A DNA stretch of 64,000 bases, taken from contig NZ_JAWLVJ010000007.1 in assembly GCF_033100395.1 (NCBI RefSeq), positions 1-64,000 on the forward strand. Direction: 5' to 3'. Below are positions 16,953-25,796 of the stretch, one piece after another. Each line of letters opens with the position of its first letter. Position 1 is the stretch's first letter. Source of the stretch: Terasakiella sp033100395. GTDB taxonomy: Bacteria > Pseudomonadota > Alphaproteobacteria > Rhodospirillales > Terasakiellaceae. The notes under the pieces were generated by a model. It saw only the letters and a list, made by a program, of their open reading frames with translations, searched no databases and was not told where the DNA came from. The translations under genes and the position numbers were made by a program.

Positions 16953-17238
16953 AGATAACCATGCACTCTATATGAAGCTCAAGAGACACCTTGAAGGGTA
17001 CGCCAGCATGCAACTAGCCAAAAAGCTCCACTGCCTTCTGCCGATCGATGATGAGACCGATTTGCGCCCGTTCATTGGCAATGGAAAAAACAGAAATAAT
17101 ATTGAGGCAATCCAAACTTGGATTAAGGACACCATCACTGACTTCCCCGCCAGCAGCTTTGAGCTCACGTTGGATCATTGGCATGAACGCCTGGTTTGCG
17201 AGTTGATGAACAAACTCAATACGGGAGGCGACGTATGA
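16945..17238 (+). CDS. Hypothetical protein downstream of integrase
   Basis: The protein has 97 aa. The ATG at 16945 overlaps the integrase end by 8 nt and has an AAAGGAAC ribosome binding site. It is soluble and mostly helical, with a Trp/His-rich C-terminal part (LTLDHWHERLVCELMNKL). It overlaps the following gene by 4 nt (ATGA), so the three small genes here are translationally coupled. I recognise no family. Confidence 0.6.
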   Translation: MNKDNHALYMKLKRHLEGYASMQLAKKLHCLLPIDDETDLRPFIGNGKNRNNIEAIQTWIKDTITDFPASSFELTLDHWHERLVCELMNKLNTGGDV

Positions 17239-17450
17239 ATAACTTTGCCATTCCAACAGTTGGCCCCGTGATTGGCGATCTTGATAGCCAGAAGATCTAT
17301 GAATGGGTCCAAGATAACGAAGGTAGCCTTTACCTGTATGTCGGCCTCTTTGATGAAAACCGCAGATATGGCCCGAATGACTTGGCCAACGGAGATTTAA
17401 TTCTCCATCCCAACCTTCATTACCGTCGCATTGAATGGGAAACCGAGTGA
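17235..17450 (+). CDS. Hypothetical protein, 71 aa
   Basis: This small soluble protein begins with an ATG overlapping the preceding stop, preceded by a GGAGGCGAC ribosome binding site. Its beta-rich sequence contains LYLYVGLFDENRRYGPNDLANGD-like hydrophobic strands, probably a small barrel or domain of unknown function. It sits between another unknown gene and the DUF2384-type protein and shares one nucleotide with the latter. A toxin or partner role is possible from the layout, but nothing in the sequence proves it. Confidence 0.6.
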   Translation: MNNFAIPTVGPVIGDLDSQKIYEWVQDNEGSLYLYVGLFDENRRYGPNDLANGDLILHPNLHYRRIEWETE

Positions 17451-17857
17451 TGGACCATACAGAAATGAGCCTAGATGAACGCATCCATTTCACCCCGGTC
17501 GGAATCAAGGCCTATATCAAGCTTATGGATTTGTGGCAAACCGACATACAAGACCGTTGGGATTTGTTAGGTGGCACACCACCTTTCAACCTTGAACGTT
17601 ATCAAGGCTGGGACCCGGAAACTGGCATTGCCTTAACCGAAGACCAGTTACTTAGAATTGGCGTGCTTATAAAGATCGCAAAATCATTACACATGATGTT
17701 TGGCCCCCAAGTCCATAACGAATGGGTACGTGCCCCAAATGCTTCCCAACTCACAAAGGGAATATCTGCACTTCGATACATGGTTGATGGAGGTCTACCT
17801 GCAATCATCGAGGTTCACAAATATTTATTAGGAATAATGCAATGCCACTATCTCTAG
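17450..17857 (+). CDS. Antitoxin Xre/MbcA/ParS (DUF2384) family protein
   Basis: The protein has about 135 aa. The second half matches the toxin-binding domain of Xre/MbcA/ParS antitoxins: LTEDQLLRIGVLIKIAKSLHMMF (about residues 66-88), then a Trp-Val-x-x-Pro-Asn motif and GISALRYMVDGGLPAIIEVHKYL (about 111-133). Such antitoxins usually neutralise a RES-domain toxin that degrades NAD+, encoded next door. No RES toxin is visible here; the neighbours are small unknown proteins. It overlaps the previous stop by one base and meets an XRE repressor gene tail to tail at 17859. Confidence 0.72.
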   Translation: MDHTEMSLDERIHFTPVGIKAYIKLMDLWQTDIQDRWDLLGGTPPFNLERYQGWDPETGIALTEDQLLRIGVLIKIAKSLHMMFGPQVHNEWVRAPNASQLTKGISALRYMVDGGLPAIIEVHKYLLGIMQCHYL

Positions 17858-17858
17858 G

Positions 17859-18191
17859 CTATTTTTTGTGTCGGATAAGAACCTTGGCCTGCTCAGTGAC
17901 CGTCTTGATCACATCCGATGGTTGGTCTTCCAATAATTGCATCAAGCGCAGAATCTCTGGTGATAGATTGCGCGGCTGCAGGTCGAACAGTTCACCAATC
18001 TCAATTTCAAATACTTTTGCCATCGCAGCCAGGTTTTCCAGACGTGCAGATGTCGCACCACGTTCAATGTTGGAAATGGTGTCAACGTTGCAATCTATGG
18101 CCTCGGCCAACTGTTCCTGGGTCATCTGCTTTGCTTTTCGAAGCTTGCGGATAGTTTTTCCCAGCTGCGTGATGATCTGATCTTGGGTCAT
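17859..18191 (-). CDS. XRE-family transcriptional regulator
   Basis: The protein has 110 aa with a canonical Cro/C1 helix-turn-helix at residues 8-63 (LRKAKQMTQEQLAEAIDCNVDTISNIERG region) and a C-terminal helical tail that could mediate dimer formation. The start is an ATG at 18191 facing a spacer of about 146 nt shared with the divergent secreted-protein gene at 18338. It converges on the DUF2384-type gene. It is probably a repressor acting on the island or on its own promoter. Confidence 0.85.
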   Translation of the reverse strand: MTQDQIITQLGKTIRKLRKAKQMTQEQLAEAIDCNVDTISNIERGATSARLENLAAMAKVFEIEIGELFDLQPRNLSPEILRLMQLLEDQPSDVIKTVTEQAKVLIRHKK

Positions 18192-18337
18192 ACACGGAAT
18201 TTTACCCGTATTTAACCACTATACCACCGAATGAATTCAGAGTTTTGATTGCGTGCATATTTTCACTGAATATAATCAGACTAATTGCAACTTAAGAAAC
18301 TCAAACCGAACTTATTCAGATAACAAGGAGTCTTCTA

Positions 18338-18880
18338 ATGATCTTTATCCGTACATTCCTTTTTCTCGTTTTTACACTATTTGTTGTCCCCTCTCTTGCA
18401 GCAGAAGAAGCAGCTCCCTTCGGGTTTGAAATCGGCACCGATACCTTGATGTCTTCTCGTACCAAAGCCACTGAAAGGGGCTATGCTCACAAAATTGATG
18501 GTGAGAATAAATATACAGGCGGCTTGATGCTGGACATTGACGTCAGTTCCGCTCAGGTCAACGGTGTAAAGAAGCTCATCCTGATTTTTGATCAGCAAGA
18601 AATACTGCAAGGCGTGACTTTTGATTCACGCAAACATCACTTCAACGATTTTGACGGTTTCATTTCTCAAAAATACGTACCGGTTAAACGACAAGTTCCT
18701 TTTGTGGGGAACAAGTACGTTGAATATCAGGCCCCCAATGCGATCATCAAACTAAATGCCCCTCATATGGGTTTCGAGATGAATATCGTCTATGCCTCTC
18801 AGGAATTGTTGAGCTCATTTAACAGCATCTCCAAAGCGGAAGATGCACAGGAAAAGAAAAAAGCAGCATCCCAGTTTTAA
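18338..18880 (+). CDS. Secreted hypothetical protein
   Basis: The protein has 180 aa with a clear signal peptide (hydrophobic residues 5-20, cleavage near Leu-Ala-Ala). The mature part is beta-rich (PFGFEIGTDTLMSSRTKA..., YTGGLMLDIDV, KLILIFDQQEILQGVTF) and ends in a Lys/Ala-rich helix. It has no cysteines and no recognised catalytic motif. The layout resembles small periplasmic proteins that track calcium or metal sites, but I cannot name a family. A strong ACAAGGAG ribosome binding site precedes the ATG. Confidence 0.62.
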   Translation: MIFIRTFLFLVFTLFVVPSLAAEEAAPFGFEIGTDTLMSSRTKATERGYAHKIDGENKYTGGLMLDIDVSSAQVNGVKKLILIFDQQEILQGVTFDSRKHHFNDFDGFISQKYVPVKRQVPFVGNKYVEYQAPNAIIKLNAPHMGFEMNIVYASQELLSSFNSISKAEDAQEKKKAASQF

Positions 18881-18903
18881 TCGCCAGAAATATGAGGCTT
18901 GTA

Positions 18904-19182
18904 ATGGATCAGCTTACCGTATTGGGAGGTCTCGCAATCGCAGGCCTCATTCTATTCTCAATTCTGGCAGCCTTCAGGAACATCGTTCAATTTTTCAGAT
19001 TGCCAAAACTTCACAAATATCTACGTGAGAACCCGGATTGCAGAACGCGAAGAGGACCACGTTGTTGCCATTGCAATAGCCTATCGATTTGGCGCAGCTA
19101 TTTTGGACATGGCTTTGGCGGCAGGCTTTACATTCATTCATGCAAAGCTTGTGGTGAGAAACTTTATCGAAGCAGTGTCTAA
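18904..19182 (+). CDS. Membrane-anchored zinc-ribbon protein
   Basis: The protein has about 92 aa. One membrane helix lies at residues 5-25. The C-terminal half carries CxxxxxxxCCxxC and a later CxxC spacing (CCHC and CKAC), typical of a zinc ribbon, inside a sequence containing SIWRSYFGHGFGGRLYIHSCKACGEKLYRS. The ATG at 18904 was chosen because GAGG lies 6 nt upstream; an in-frame ATG at 18892 is also possible. It precedes the CysQ-like gene on the same strand by about 8 nt. The function is unknown. Confidence 0.6.
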   Translation: MDQLTVLGGLAIAGLILFSILAAFRNIVQFFRLPKLHKYLRENPDCRTRRGPRCCHCNSLSIWRSYFGHGFGGRLYIHSCKACGEKLYRSSV

Positions 19183-19189
19183 ACATAAC

Positions 19190-20065
19190 ATGACCATCTT
19201 AAGGAATCTCAATGTGGAAATAGATATTCAAGACATCATCATAATCGCAAAAAATGCTGGTAAAAAGATTCTCATGCCGAATTGGGGATACGTTATCCGT
19301 GAAGCGAAGAGCGACGGTTCACCAGTAACAGTCGTGGACCAACAGGCCAGTACATTCATCATAAAGGCATTGAACGATTTAACACCTGACATACCGGTCA
19401 TTTCGGAAGAGGCGAGCCTTGCTCAAAATGAAAAAGCACTTGAGAACCCAATGCATTGGGTCGTTGATCCGTTGGATGGAACTGCAACATATTTAAATGG
19501 GCCAAAACTTGGAAATACTGCTGGCTTTGGAATTCATATTGCCCTTGTAAAGTCAGGCCACCCAGAATTAGGAGTTTGCTATTTTCCAGCTCAAGAAAAA
19601 TGTTACTACACAGGTAATGATGGAAAGGCATACAGCCAATTTAAACAAGAAAGCCCCCTTGAACTTTCCGTCTTAACGAAAGTACAGGGGACTAAACTAC
19701 GTGCCGCTGTTCCCTGGAAAATTCACAAGCGTCCACATGACATTAACGGTCATTCTTATGAAGCTGTTCCAGCCGTAGGAGGTGAGGAACTATGCAGAGT
19801 TGCCTGTGGTGACGCTGAAATTGTTTGGCACAACAGACCTGATAAAAATGAATCAATAGCTGAACGTGAAGTCTTCTCACACTGGGATATCGCCGCTGCC
19901 CATGCTGTTTTGAAAGCCGCTGGGGGCAACCTCTTTGAGATCGAAACCGGTGAAGTTGTTGCTTACAACAATATGAATTTCTCTGTTCCGTCCTGTGTCG
20001 GCGGACATCCAAAATTATTAGAAACAATTGGTTTCTATCCTGCAAAAAACAGGGAACCTCATTAA
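19190..20065 (+). CDS. Inositol-monophosphatase-fold phosphatase, CysQ-like
   Basis: The protein has about 291 aa with the full IMPase/CysQ signature: PVISEEAS with the metal-binding Glu pair (about residue 66), WVVDPLDGTATYLNG (DPLDGT motif, about 86) and HWDIAAAHAVLKAAGG (about 231) near the end. CysQ enzymes dephosphorylate 3'-phosphoadenosine 5'-phosphate (or PAPS), which links to sulfate assimilation and the stringent response; other members act on sugar phosphates. There is no signal peptide. Start choice is open between ATG 19190 and GTG 19214, the latter having a better spaced AAGGA. It lies in an accessory segment, so it may not be the housekeeping cysQ. Confidence 0.82.
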   Translation: MTILRNLNVEIDIQDIIIIAKNAGKKILMPNWGYVIREAKSDGSPVTVVDQQASTFIIKALNDLTPDIPVISEEASLAQNEKALENPMHWVVDPLDGTATYLNGPKLGNTAGFGIHIALVKSGHPELGVCYFPAQEKCYYTGNDGKAYSQFKQESPLELSVLTKVQGTKLRAAVPWKIHKRPHDINGHSYEAVPAVGGEELCRVACGDAEIVWHNRPDKNESIAEREVFSHWDIAAAHAVLKAAGGNLFEIETGEVVAYNNMNFSVPSCVGGHPKLLETIGFYPAKNREPH

Positions 20066-20099
20066 AATTTTCCAGAAGATAAGGAAAAGGGAGATCAAT

Positions 20100-20306
20100 G
20101 TGAAACACATAGACCAATACCCAAAAACAACCAAACGCGGCCCTGAATGTGGGGAGTTTAACTGCGTCAAGATTTTCGAATATCTAGATTGCACCGATGT
20201 ATGATGCCATTTCTATGCAAATGTCGTAGCCTCTGATGAACTATATTGTGATGTGGATAGCTCTGAGATTGTGCTAGATCCGGGATTTATTTATCGCCCG
20301 AAATGA
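20100..20306 (+). pseudogene. Small Cys-rich open frame interrupted by an in-frame TGA
   Basis: A GTG start at 20100, 6 nt after a GGGAG site, opens a 68-codon frame that ends at TGA 20304-20306. A TGA at codon 35 (20202-20204) interrupts it, directly followed by a Cys codon. On both sides the protein looks coding and Cys-containing (ECGEFNCVKIFEYLDCTDV, then CHFYANVVASDELYCDVDS). The simplest reading is a gene with a nonsense mutation or sequencing error; selenocysteine is a weaker alternative. It follows the CysQ-like gene on the same strand. Confidence 0.4.
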
Positions 20307-20423
20307 AGGTTAACTCATTTGACGGATGGAAAATAAGAAAACTGTATAAAAAAAATCAGCAATCATCACTTTACGAGATTTAAAAGGTAAAGTATGTTGC
20401 GCTCATTCTCAGGGAGAACTTGC

Positions 20424-20500
20424 GGTCCCGTAGCTCAGTTGGATAGAGTGTTTGCCTCCGAAGCAAAAGGTCGTACGTTCGAATCGTATCGGGACCGCCA
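20424..20500 (+). tRNA. tRNA-Arg, anticodon CCG
   Basis: The sequence folds into a complete cloverleaf: acceptor stem GGTCCCG/CGGGACC, D arm with AGCTCAGTTGGATAGAGT, anticodon loop CTCCGAA (anticodon CCG), T arm with GTTCGAATC, and an encoded CCA end at 20498-20500. Length is 77 nt. It decodes CGG arginine codons. The recombinase operon ends 9 nt after it on the opposite strand, and a truncated tRNA-Arg(CCG) lies at 27659-27699 beyond the operon. Confidence 0.95.
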
Positions 20501-20508
20501 TTTTCTCC

Positions 20509-23500
20509 TTATTTTCCAGTTTCTTGAATGTCGTATGTGCTGGCGATCAAAAGAAGGTGAGCCACGTAGCGTAGAACTGGATTTGCGAGCTTCGTATATT
20601 TCTTCCTTACGCCTTTATTCGCCTGTTCTTTACGAAGCCTTTCAAATCTGGGCGACTGCAATGTTAACTTGGCTATGCCTTCAGAATATGGACTATCGCT
20701 GCTGAGCGGGTCCGATGATAGTTTAATAGTAGCCTTTGGCAATTTCTGCTTCCAAAGCAATCGCAACTCTTCTTCTTGTCCATAAGGCACTGAAATCTCA
20801 ACAAACCATTTAAGTTTTGAACGTCCATCCGAAAAATGCGAAACGATCCGATGAGCAATTTCAATATTATGTACACGAATTTCTGATTCTGATGTGTTCA
20901 TCCGTGACAAAAGAAAACCACACTTTTTTCGTATCTCTTCAGGTCCCGCTTGCTGTTTGATAATAGAAACTAAAAGATCAAACAACGCCATATCTTCACA
21001 TGATTTAGGAACCGCCGGTGCAATTTTCCCAGCACGCTGAGGACTAATTACACGATTTGATTTCTTGTAGGTTTTCGTATTTGCAATGTCTTTAGCTGTA
21101 TCAACCAAGCCTTTGATATGTTCTTCAGGTAACGAAAAAAAATCAACCGTTTCTGAAAGGTCGCGTGTTTTGTCGAAAATGTCCAATACATGCTGAATGG
21201 TTTCGAGGTTTTCCAGTGCATTCCAAGGCTTTTGGGGGAGTGATATCGGTTCTTCGGCCTGCACAGGAGAAGAACCTATAAGGTTACAATATTTTGTCAA
21301 ACGTTCGTCCAAACTGTTCTGGACAGATATAAAGGCTACACCATTTGAAATATTTTCACCTGAATTTGCCCGTCTAATTTCTGCAACTGATAACCCAGTT
21401 AAATTTTTAATCACATGAAGCGGCAGTGTTTCATTTTGACGATTAAGTTTTTCTGCGATAATTCGATCGGAAAAATGGAAATAGCTGAAAAAAGTAGTTT
21501 CCGGTGAGCTGTGACCAGCAAAAACTGCAAACATTCGATAAGCGTTTATGTAATTTGTCTGATGCCCCACTATAGCTTTATATATCTCCAGACCTTGTAA
21601 TACCGAAATCCCAGCATGTCGTTCAAACAGATGAAATTCGTTTTCTATGACGAAATGAAGGTTCGAAAAAGCCGTGTGACGGAAATGATGAAACACAAGA
21701 TCATTTTTCTCGTCAAGCTGACGCATGAGCGTTGAAACAAACATGCTCACATCCAAACCATTTACTGGCATCGTTGGTGCATTTGAGCGATGAAACAGCA
21801 GGTGATTAGGATTTTTTAGCCTTAACGCAGGAGACGGCAAAAAGTTATGAACGGCTGTTACCTCGTCCTCATTCAGCAACACCCGTAAAGGAATAATCCG
21901 GCGCGCATTCGCACTTTTTAAGTTGTTGTACTTATTATTAGATAGATGAATGACCCAATTACCAATATTTTTTGGGTCACTGAAATCTGAAAGTTGAAGG
22001 TGCAGTAATTCGGACAGTCGCATTCCTGTGCGATAGGCTAAAATCACCATAACTTCTAGGAATGCCCGGTAGGGTTCAAATTTTCCTTCAAGGGTTCGTA
22101 GCGTCTTTCTCAATTCCATATAAAGTGAATGCGAGACATAACCGGATCGTACATGTCGGGCTTCTCCACTTCCTCGGGAAATACACTCTAGTAACGGTTG
22201 GTAATCTAGTTCCTGATGAGCAAAATCATGATATTTTTGCAGTCGAGCTGCTAATGATAGCCGCTGGTTTTCGTAATCACACTGATCCAGCATATGGTGA
22301 TAGTGAAAAGCGAAATCTTCCGACGATAGATCAAACGGGCTTTCCTCGGACATAAAATTAGCAAACTGATCAAACACAATTTGATGGTATTTTTTGACTG
22401 TGCTAACTGCCAAAATCTCCACTTCGAGCATATGCAAATGCCATTGAATGACATGTTGGCAGATCGTTGTTTGATCCGTTTGAAGCTTCTTTAAGCGGTT
22501 AATCGCTTGTGAATGAGTAACTTTTTCGTACCCTCTTTCACTTCTTGTCAGAGATGCATACAGCTGTTTTCCGAGTTCTTCGATGTCTTCATTAGAAGAA
22601 TGCATTCGTTGTTCAGGGAGACGGGTTTTAGCTTTCTTTTTCGGTGGTTCAAATACTGTTTCAGGGATGTCAAAACGGTATTTCTTGGGAAGCGATACGT
22701 TTTGCGTTTTTCCCGCCACACACTGAATAAGGGCCTGTGACAGGTGAACGCCGTGTAAGTTCTCGGTCAATGATGGGCACACGAGCAGAAATTTAGTGAA
22801 TGACTGTAGCGTACATTTTTGGCCGGAAACGTCTTTCACGAATTCTTGAATTAAAGACCACGCCTTCTTTTCGTTTGAAACAGGAATGGACACGTCACGA
22901 TTTAGATATTGAGATAGAAGACCTTTGCAGACTGGTGGTAAATACCAAGGCATTGAAGTGTAGCGTTTACCGTTTTCATCTACAGCATTGGTTGGACGCC
23001 TCTTTAATGAAAACTGCAATTCAACCCAATGTGGTTCGCCCTCTTGAAAATTAATAACTTTTTTCGAGGAAAGCGTCTGTCCAAGAGCGAACATCAAATG
23101 CGCTTGACATAAACCGCCACGGGTAGCTGCAAAATAGAAAACAGCCCCAAGAAGTGTCTCTGTAGCCATATGTTTAATAAGGTTTGGCTTATTCAACCCC
23201 TCAAGTACAAGTTGGTCCATTTTATAAAGCTTAATTGAGTTGTGGAACCACTCTCTGGTGCGTAATTGCTCTTCTCCTCTTATGCGCAATAAACGTTCCG
23301 GGAGAGGAAGATACCATTCGCCAGCGGCATTTCCCTTTTCAATGAACTCGGCAAAATATTCTAAGCCGTCTGCAATCTCATTGACCTTGAAATCACAGGT
23401 GAGAACTTTCTCAACAATCTTGTCACTGTTTTCTTCATAATCTTCTACAAAAGGGGGCTGCTCAGTAAGACCAGGTAAATCTTCAGAGATAAAGGCATCC

Positions 23501-23592
23501 ACCTGCCGCCTGATTTTCTGGGTTCTCAGCAGTTTTTCTTGTTTTCGCGTTTCAATAGTACTCGTAATAATCGACATCTTCAGCCCTCCCAC
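20509..23592 (-). CDS. Giant tyrosine recombinase of an integrase operon, 1027 aa
   Basis: The catalytic domain of this protein lies at about residues 480-720 and is complete: Arg525 in YRTGMRLSELLHL, His635-x-x-Arg638 in HHFRHTAFSNL, His694 in AGHSSPETT and Tyr704 in FFSYFHF. The N-terminal 400 residues are unrecognised, and about 320 residues follow the tyrosine. Most integrases have 300-450 aa, so the size is exceptional. The start is ATG 23592 or 23577; the gene overlaps the upstream 738-aa gene by 13 nt or follows it directly. Likely role: site-specific integration of this segment, probably with its two partner proteins. It is broadly like Tn554 TnpABC, RIT or GInt integrase sets, but the match is not established. 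Confidence 0.8.
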   Translation of the reverse strand: MGGLKMSIITSTIETRKQEKLLRTQKIRRQVDAFISEDLPGLTEQPPFVEDYEENSDKIVEKVLTCDFKVNEIADGLEYFAEFIEKGNAAGEWYLPLPERLLRIRGEEQLRTREWFHNSIKLYKMDQLVLEGLNKPNLIKHMATETLLGAVFYFAATRGGLCQAHLMFALGQTLSSKKVINFQEGEPHWVELQFSLKRRPTNAVDENGKRYTSMPWYLPPVCKGLLSQYLNRDVSIPVSNEKKAWSLIQEFVKDVSGQKCTLQSFTKFLLVCPSLTENLHGVHLSQALIQCVAGKTQNVSLPKKYRFDIPETVFEPPKKKAKTRLPEQRMHSSNEDIEELGKQLYASLTRSERGYEKVTHSQAINRLKKLQTDQTTICQHVIQWHLHMLEVEILAVSTVKKYHQIVFDQFANFMSEESPFDLSSEDFAFHYHHMLDQCDYENQRLSLAARLQKYHDFAHQELDYQPLLECISRGSGEARHVRSGYVSHSLYMELRKTLRTLEGKFEPYRAFLEVMVILAYRTGMRLSELLHLQLSDFSDPKNIGNWVIHLSNNKYNNLKSANARRIIPLRVLLNEDEVTAVHNFLPSPALRLKNPNHLLFHRSNAPTMPVNGLDVSMFVSTLMRQLDEKNDLVFHHFRHTAFSNLHFVIENEFHLFERHAGISVLQGLEIYKAIVGHQTNYINAYRMFAVFAGHSSPETTFFSYFHFSDRIIAEKLNRQNETLPLHVIKNLTGLSVAEIRRANSGENISNGVAFISVQNSLDERLTKYCNLIGSSPVQAEEPISLPQKPWNALENLETIQHVLDIFDKTRDLSETVDFFSLPEEHIKGLVDTAKDIANTKTYKKSNRVISPQRAGKIAPAVPKSCEDMALFDLLVSIIKQQAGPEEIRKKCGFLLSRMNTSESEIRVHNIEIAHRIVSHFSDGRSKLKWFVEISVPYGQEEELRLLWKQKLPKATIKLSSDPLSSDSPYSEGIAKLTLQSPRFERLRKEQANKGVRKKYTKLANPVLRYVAHLLLIASTYDIQETGK

Positions 23593-25796
23593 TTTTCAAC
23601 GGTGCTGATACCAAGCCATTCGATATATTTTTCGGTGGGTACGGAAGCCCCCTGAAGGTGTTTAATGGAACAGCCACTCCATGGCCCAAAGGGCTCCTGA
23701 CGAAAGCCTGAATGCCCCACAACCGCATCAATAATTTCACCTTTAACGCCTTTCCTGTGAAGAAATGAAACCAAAATATGACGCCCTGCATTTAAGGGAA
23801 GCGGCCAAATATCTTTGACTTTTGAAGTCAACCATTTCGGCGAAACAGTCTGAGGGCGGCCTCTATCATCAATGAAAAACAATAAGGGGACTTGACCATC
23901 AATTGCTCTTTGACAGTATTCAGCAATTCTTTTGTCGTCGGAAAATTTCTGTGAAGTTTTTAAGTTGGCCAAATGCTCCAGGTAGTCATGAAACAATGCC
24001 CGAATGACTTTCGGCATGGGAACAATACGAGCCGACAAAATGGAACGGTTTTCCTTATCTGCGATCCAGTGAAAGCCACGTAAAAAATCATTATCATCCA
24101 AAAGATCACAGGGCCCTTTTACAGGACGATGGCCATTGGAAAATAACAATGAAATTGTCAGATAAAGGACAAAGGCATTGTGGTATTCAATCCTTGTTTT
24201 TGCTGCTTTTAGGCGACCTTTTAGTCTTTGAACAAACTTGCGAACTTGTTTCAAGCTTGGATAAATTTTACTTCCAGCTTCTTTGCTCTCGATTTTGAAC
24301 TGAAGCCCTAAGCCTAAATCATTTGAGAACGACACAAGTTCCTTTACGAATGGCATAAAACTTGTTTCCAAAACCTCAGAGTTAAAATGCAAATAGTAAA
24401 GCTGGGGAAAATTTGTGGGTGACTTGCCACAAATGGCTGCAGCAACGGTTTCACTTGCCCCATCCCAGCGTATTTTATTGAACGGATAAGCGGCTATTTT
24501 AACCAGTGTAAGATTGGCATTCATTTCTCTACCGATTTCAGACAGAAAAGAACGAATGTCATCTAGCCAGCTTTCATCATTTCCAGAATGCTGGCGACAT
24601 ACCTTATATGTTTCTTGAAAAAGTTTCGGCAAACGGACGAAAACAAAGCCACCACCAGGCAGCACAAAACTCTTCGCTTCTTCAGATAGTTTGTGAGAAG
24701 AAACAGCTATGCGGTGCTTAAGAACGAGTTGGCCTCCATCAATAAACCAGCGATCCACTTCTTTGGAATTTCCGCATACAATAGAGCGATGTATCTCCTT
24801 CGCATTTCGGCCTGTTAGAAGGCTCAAGCCAAGTAATCCAACAATGGGGGTGCCTCTCATAGCCAGACAAATTTTCCTGAACAAGACTTCCGCTTCATCA
24901 TTTGTCATGGAATTTGACGCACAGGGAGCGCCAATTTCGTTTTTCACAATGCCATTTGAGATTGCCCCTTCAAGGTAGGTATGCTTAGCCCCCCAATATT
25001 GTTTCTTCCGCCTCTTCGACTGAACACGAATATTTCTCGACGGCACCTTCCCGTCACGGAAATTTTCTTGTTTCACACTATTTGCAGGAAGAACCGGCAC
25101 ATCCGAGAGAAGTTGTGCGCGATAGTCGTCTTCATCGGTTTCGACTTCTTCCGTCTCGACCTTTGTTTCAACAGGCGCTTCATCATACAAAAAGGGAGAT
25201 CGCAAAATCGCATCTTCTTCGAGATGAAATTTGTCCAATAAATTTAGAAAGCTAAGGGCAGTGGTACGCCCTTCGTGTTCTTTCTTCCAGTTTGTTGTTG
25301 CATGCTCCAAGCTGGAAATCACCTTGGTGATAGATCCGTTGGTTGGCAACACCTCCAAAATATGGCGTTTTTCATCCTTTAATATATTACGCAGGTTACC
25401 AAAAACTGTTGGAACTGTTGTAGGGGACTCATCTCGTTTGGGCCAACATACTGCTGCCAAGAATAAATACGCCTTCAGGAGGTTGATCTTTTGAAGGTCT
25501 GTTGCTCCACATGTTGGTTGCCAAGCGAGCAAATGGGCATAAGGGTAGTCTTGTGAGTAAATCTTATGTTTGTCACGTAGCAGAGCACACCAGTCATTCC
25601 CATCATCTTCATATGGCAAATCATGTGATGAGATCGTTTGTTCGATTTCCTCAAGCTGTTTGATTTGCCATTCTTCGAGATTGCCAGGACGCTTAATTGC
25701 TTTAAAGAGATTCTCAATTCTACCGGCAATCATATTTTCGATACGTTTCGGTGGGGTGTTCGGAAGAATTTCTTGGAAAGAAAGAAGGTTGCTCAT
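23580..25796 (-). CDS. Large recombinase-like partner protein, 738 aa
   Basis: The C-terminal part resembles a tyrosine recombinase fold in degenerate form: a LTGRNAKEIHRSIV-like first-arginine region, LNAGRHILVSFLHRKGVKGEIIDAVVGHSGF corresponding to the His-x-x-Arg to Gly-His segment, and a late Tyr in TEKYIEWLG. The first His of the His-x-x-Arg box appears to be replaced, so activity is uncertain. The first 450 residues are helical and unassigned. The start ATG overlaps the stop of the 187-aa gene by 4 nt, and the 1027-aa gene starts at its end, so all three are one operon and probably one complex. Confidence 0.7.
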   Translation of the reverse strand: MSNLLSFQEILPNTPPKRIENMIAGRIENLFKAIKRPGNLEEWQIKQLEEIEQTISSHDLPYEDDGNDWCALLRDKHKIYSQDYPYAHLLAWQPTCGATDLQKINLLKAYLFLAAVCWPKRDESPTTVPTVFGNLRNILKDEKRHILEVLPTNGSITKVISSLEHATTNWKKEHEGRTTALSFLNLLDKFHLEEDAILRSPFLYDEAPVETKVETEEVETDEDDYRAQLLSDVPVLPANSVKQENFRDGKVPSRNIRVQSKRRKKQYWGAKHTYLEGAISNGIVKNEIGAPCASNSMTNDEAEVLFRKICLAMRGTPIVGLLGLSLLTGRNAKEIHRSIVCGNSKEVDRWFIDGGQLVLKHRIAVSSHKLSEEAKSFVLPGGGFVFVRLPKLFQETYKVCRQHSGNDESWLDDIRSFLSEIGREMNANLTLVKIAAYPFNKIRWDGASETVAAAICGKSPTNFPQLYYLHFNSEVLETSFMPFVKELVSFSNDLGLGLQFKIESKEAGSKIYPSLKQVRKFVQRLKGRLKAAKTRIEYHNAFVLYLTISLLFSNGHRPVKGPCDLLDDNDFLRGFHWIADKENRSILSARIVPMPKVIRALFHDYLEHLANLKTSQKFSDDKRIAEYCQRAIDGQVPLLFFIDDRGRPQTVSPKWLTSKVKDIWPLPLNAGRHILVSFLHRKGVKGEIIDAVVGHSGFRQEPFGPWSGCSIKHLQGASVPTEKYIEWLGISTVEKWEG

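Noticed and set aside
15765..20500. tRNA-Arg at 20424 as attachment site of the 15765 integrase
   Set aside because: I found no second copy of the tRNA 3' end near the integrase, so an att pair cannot be shown.
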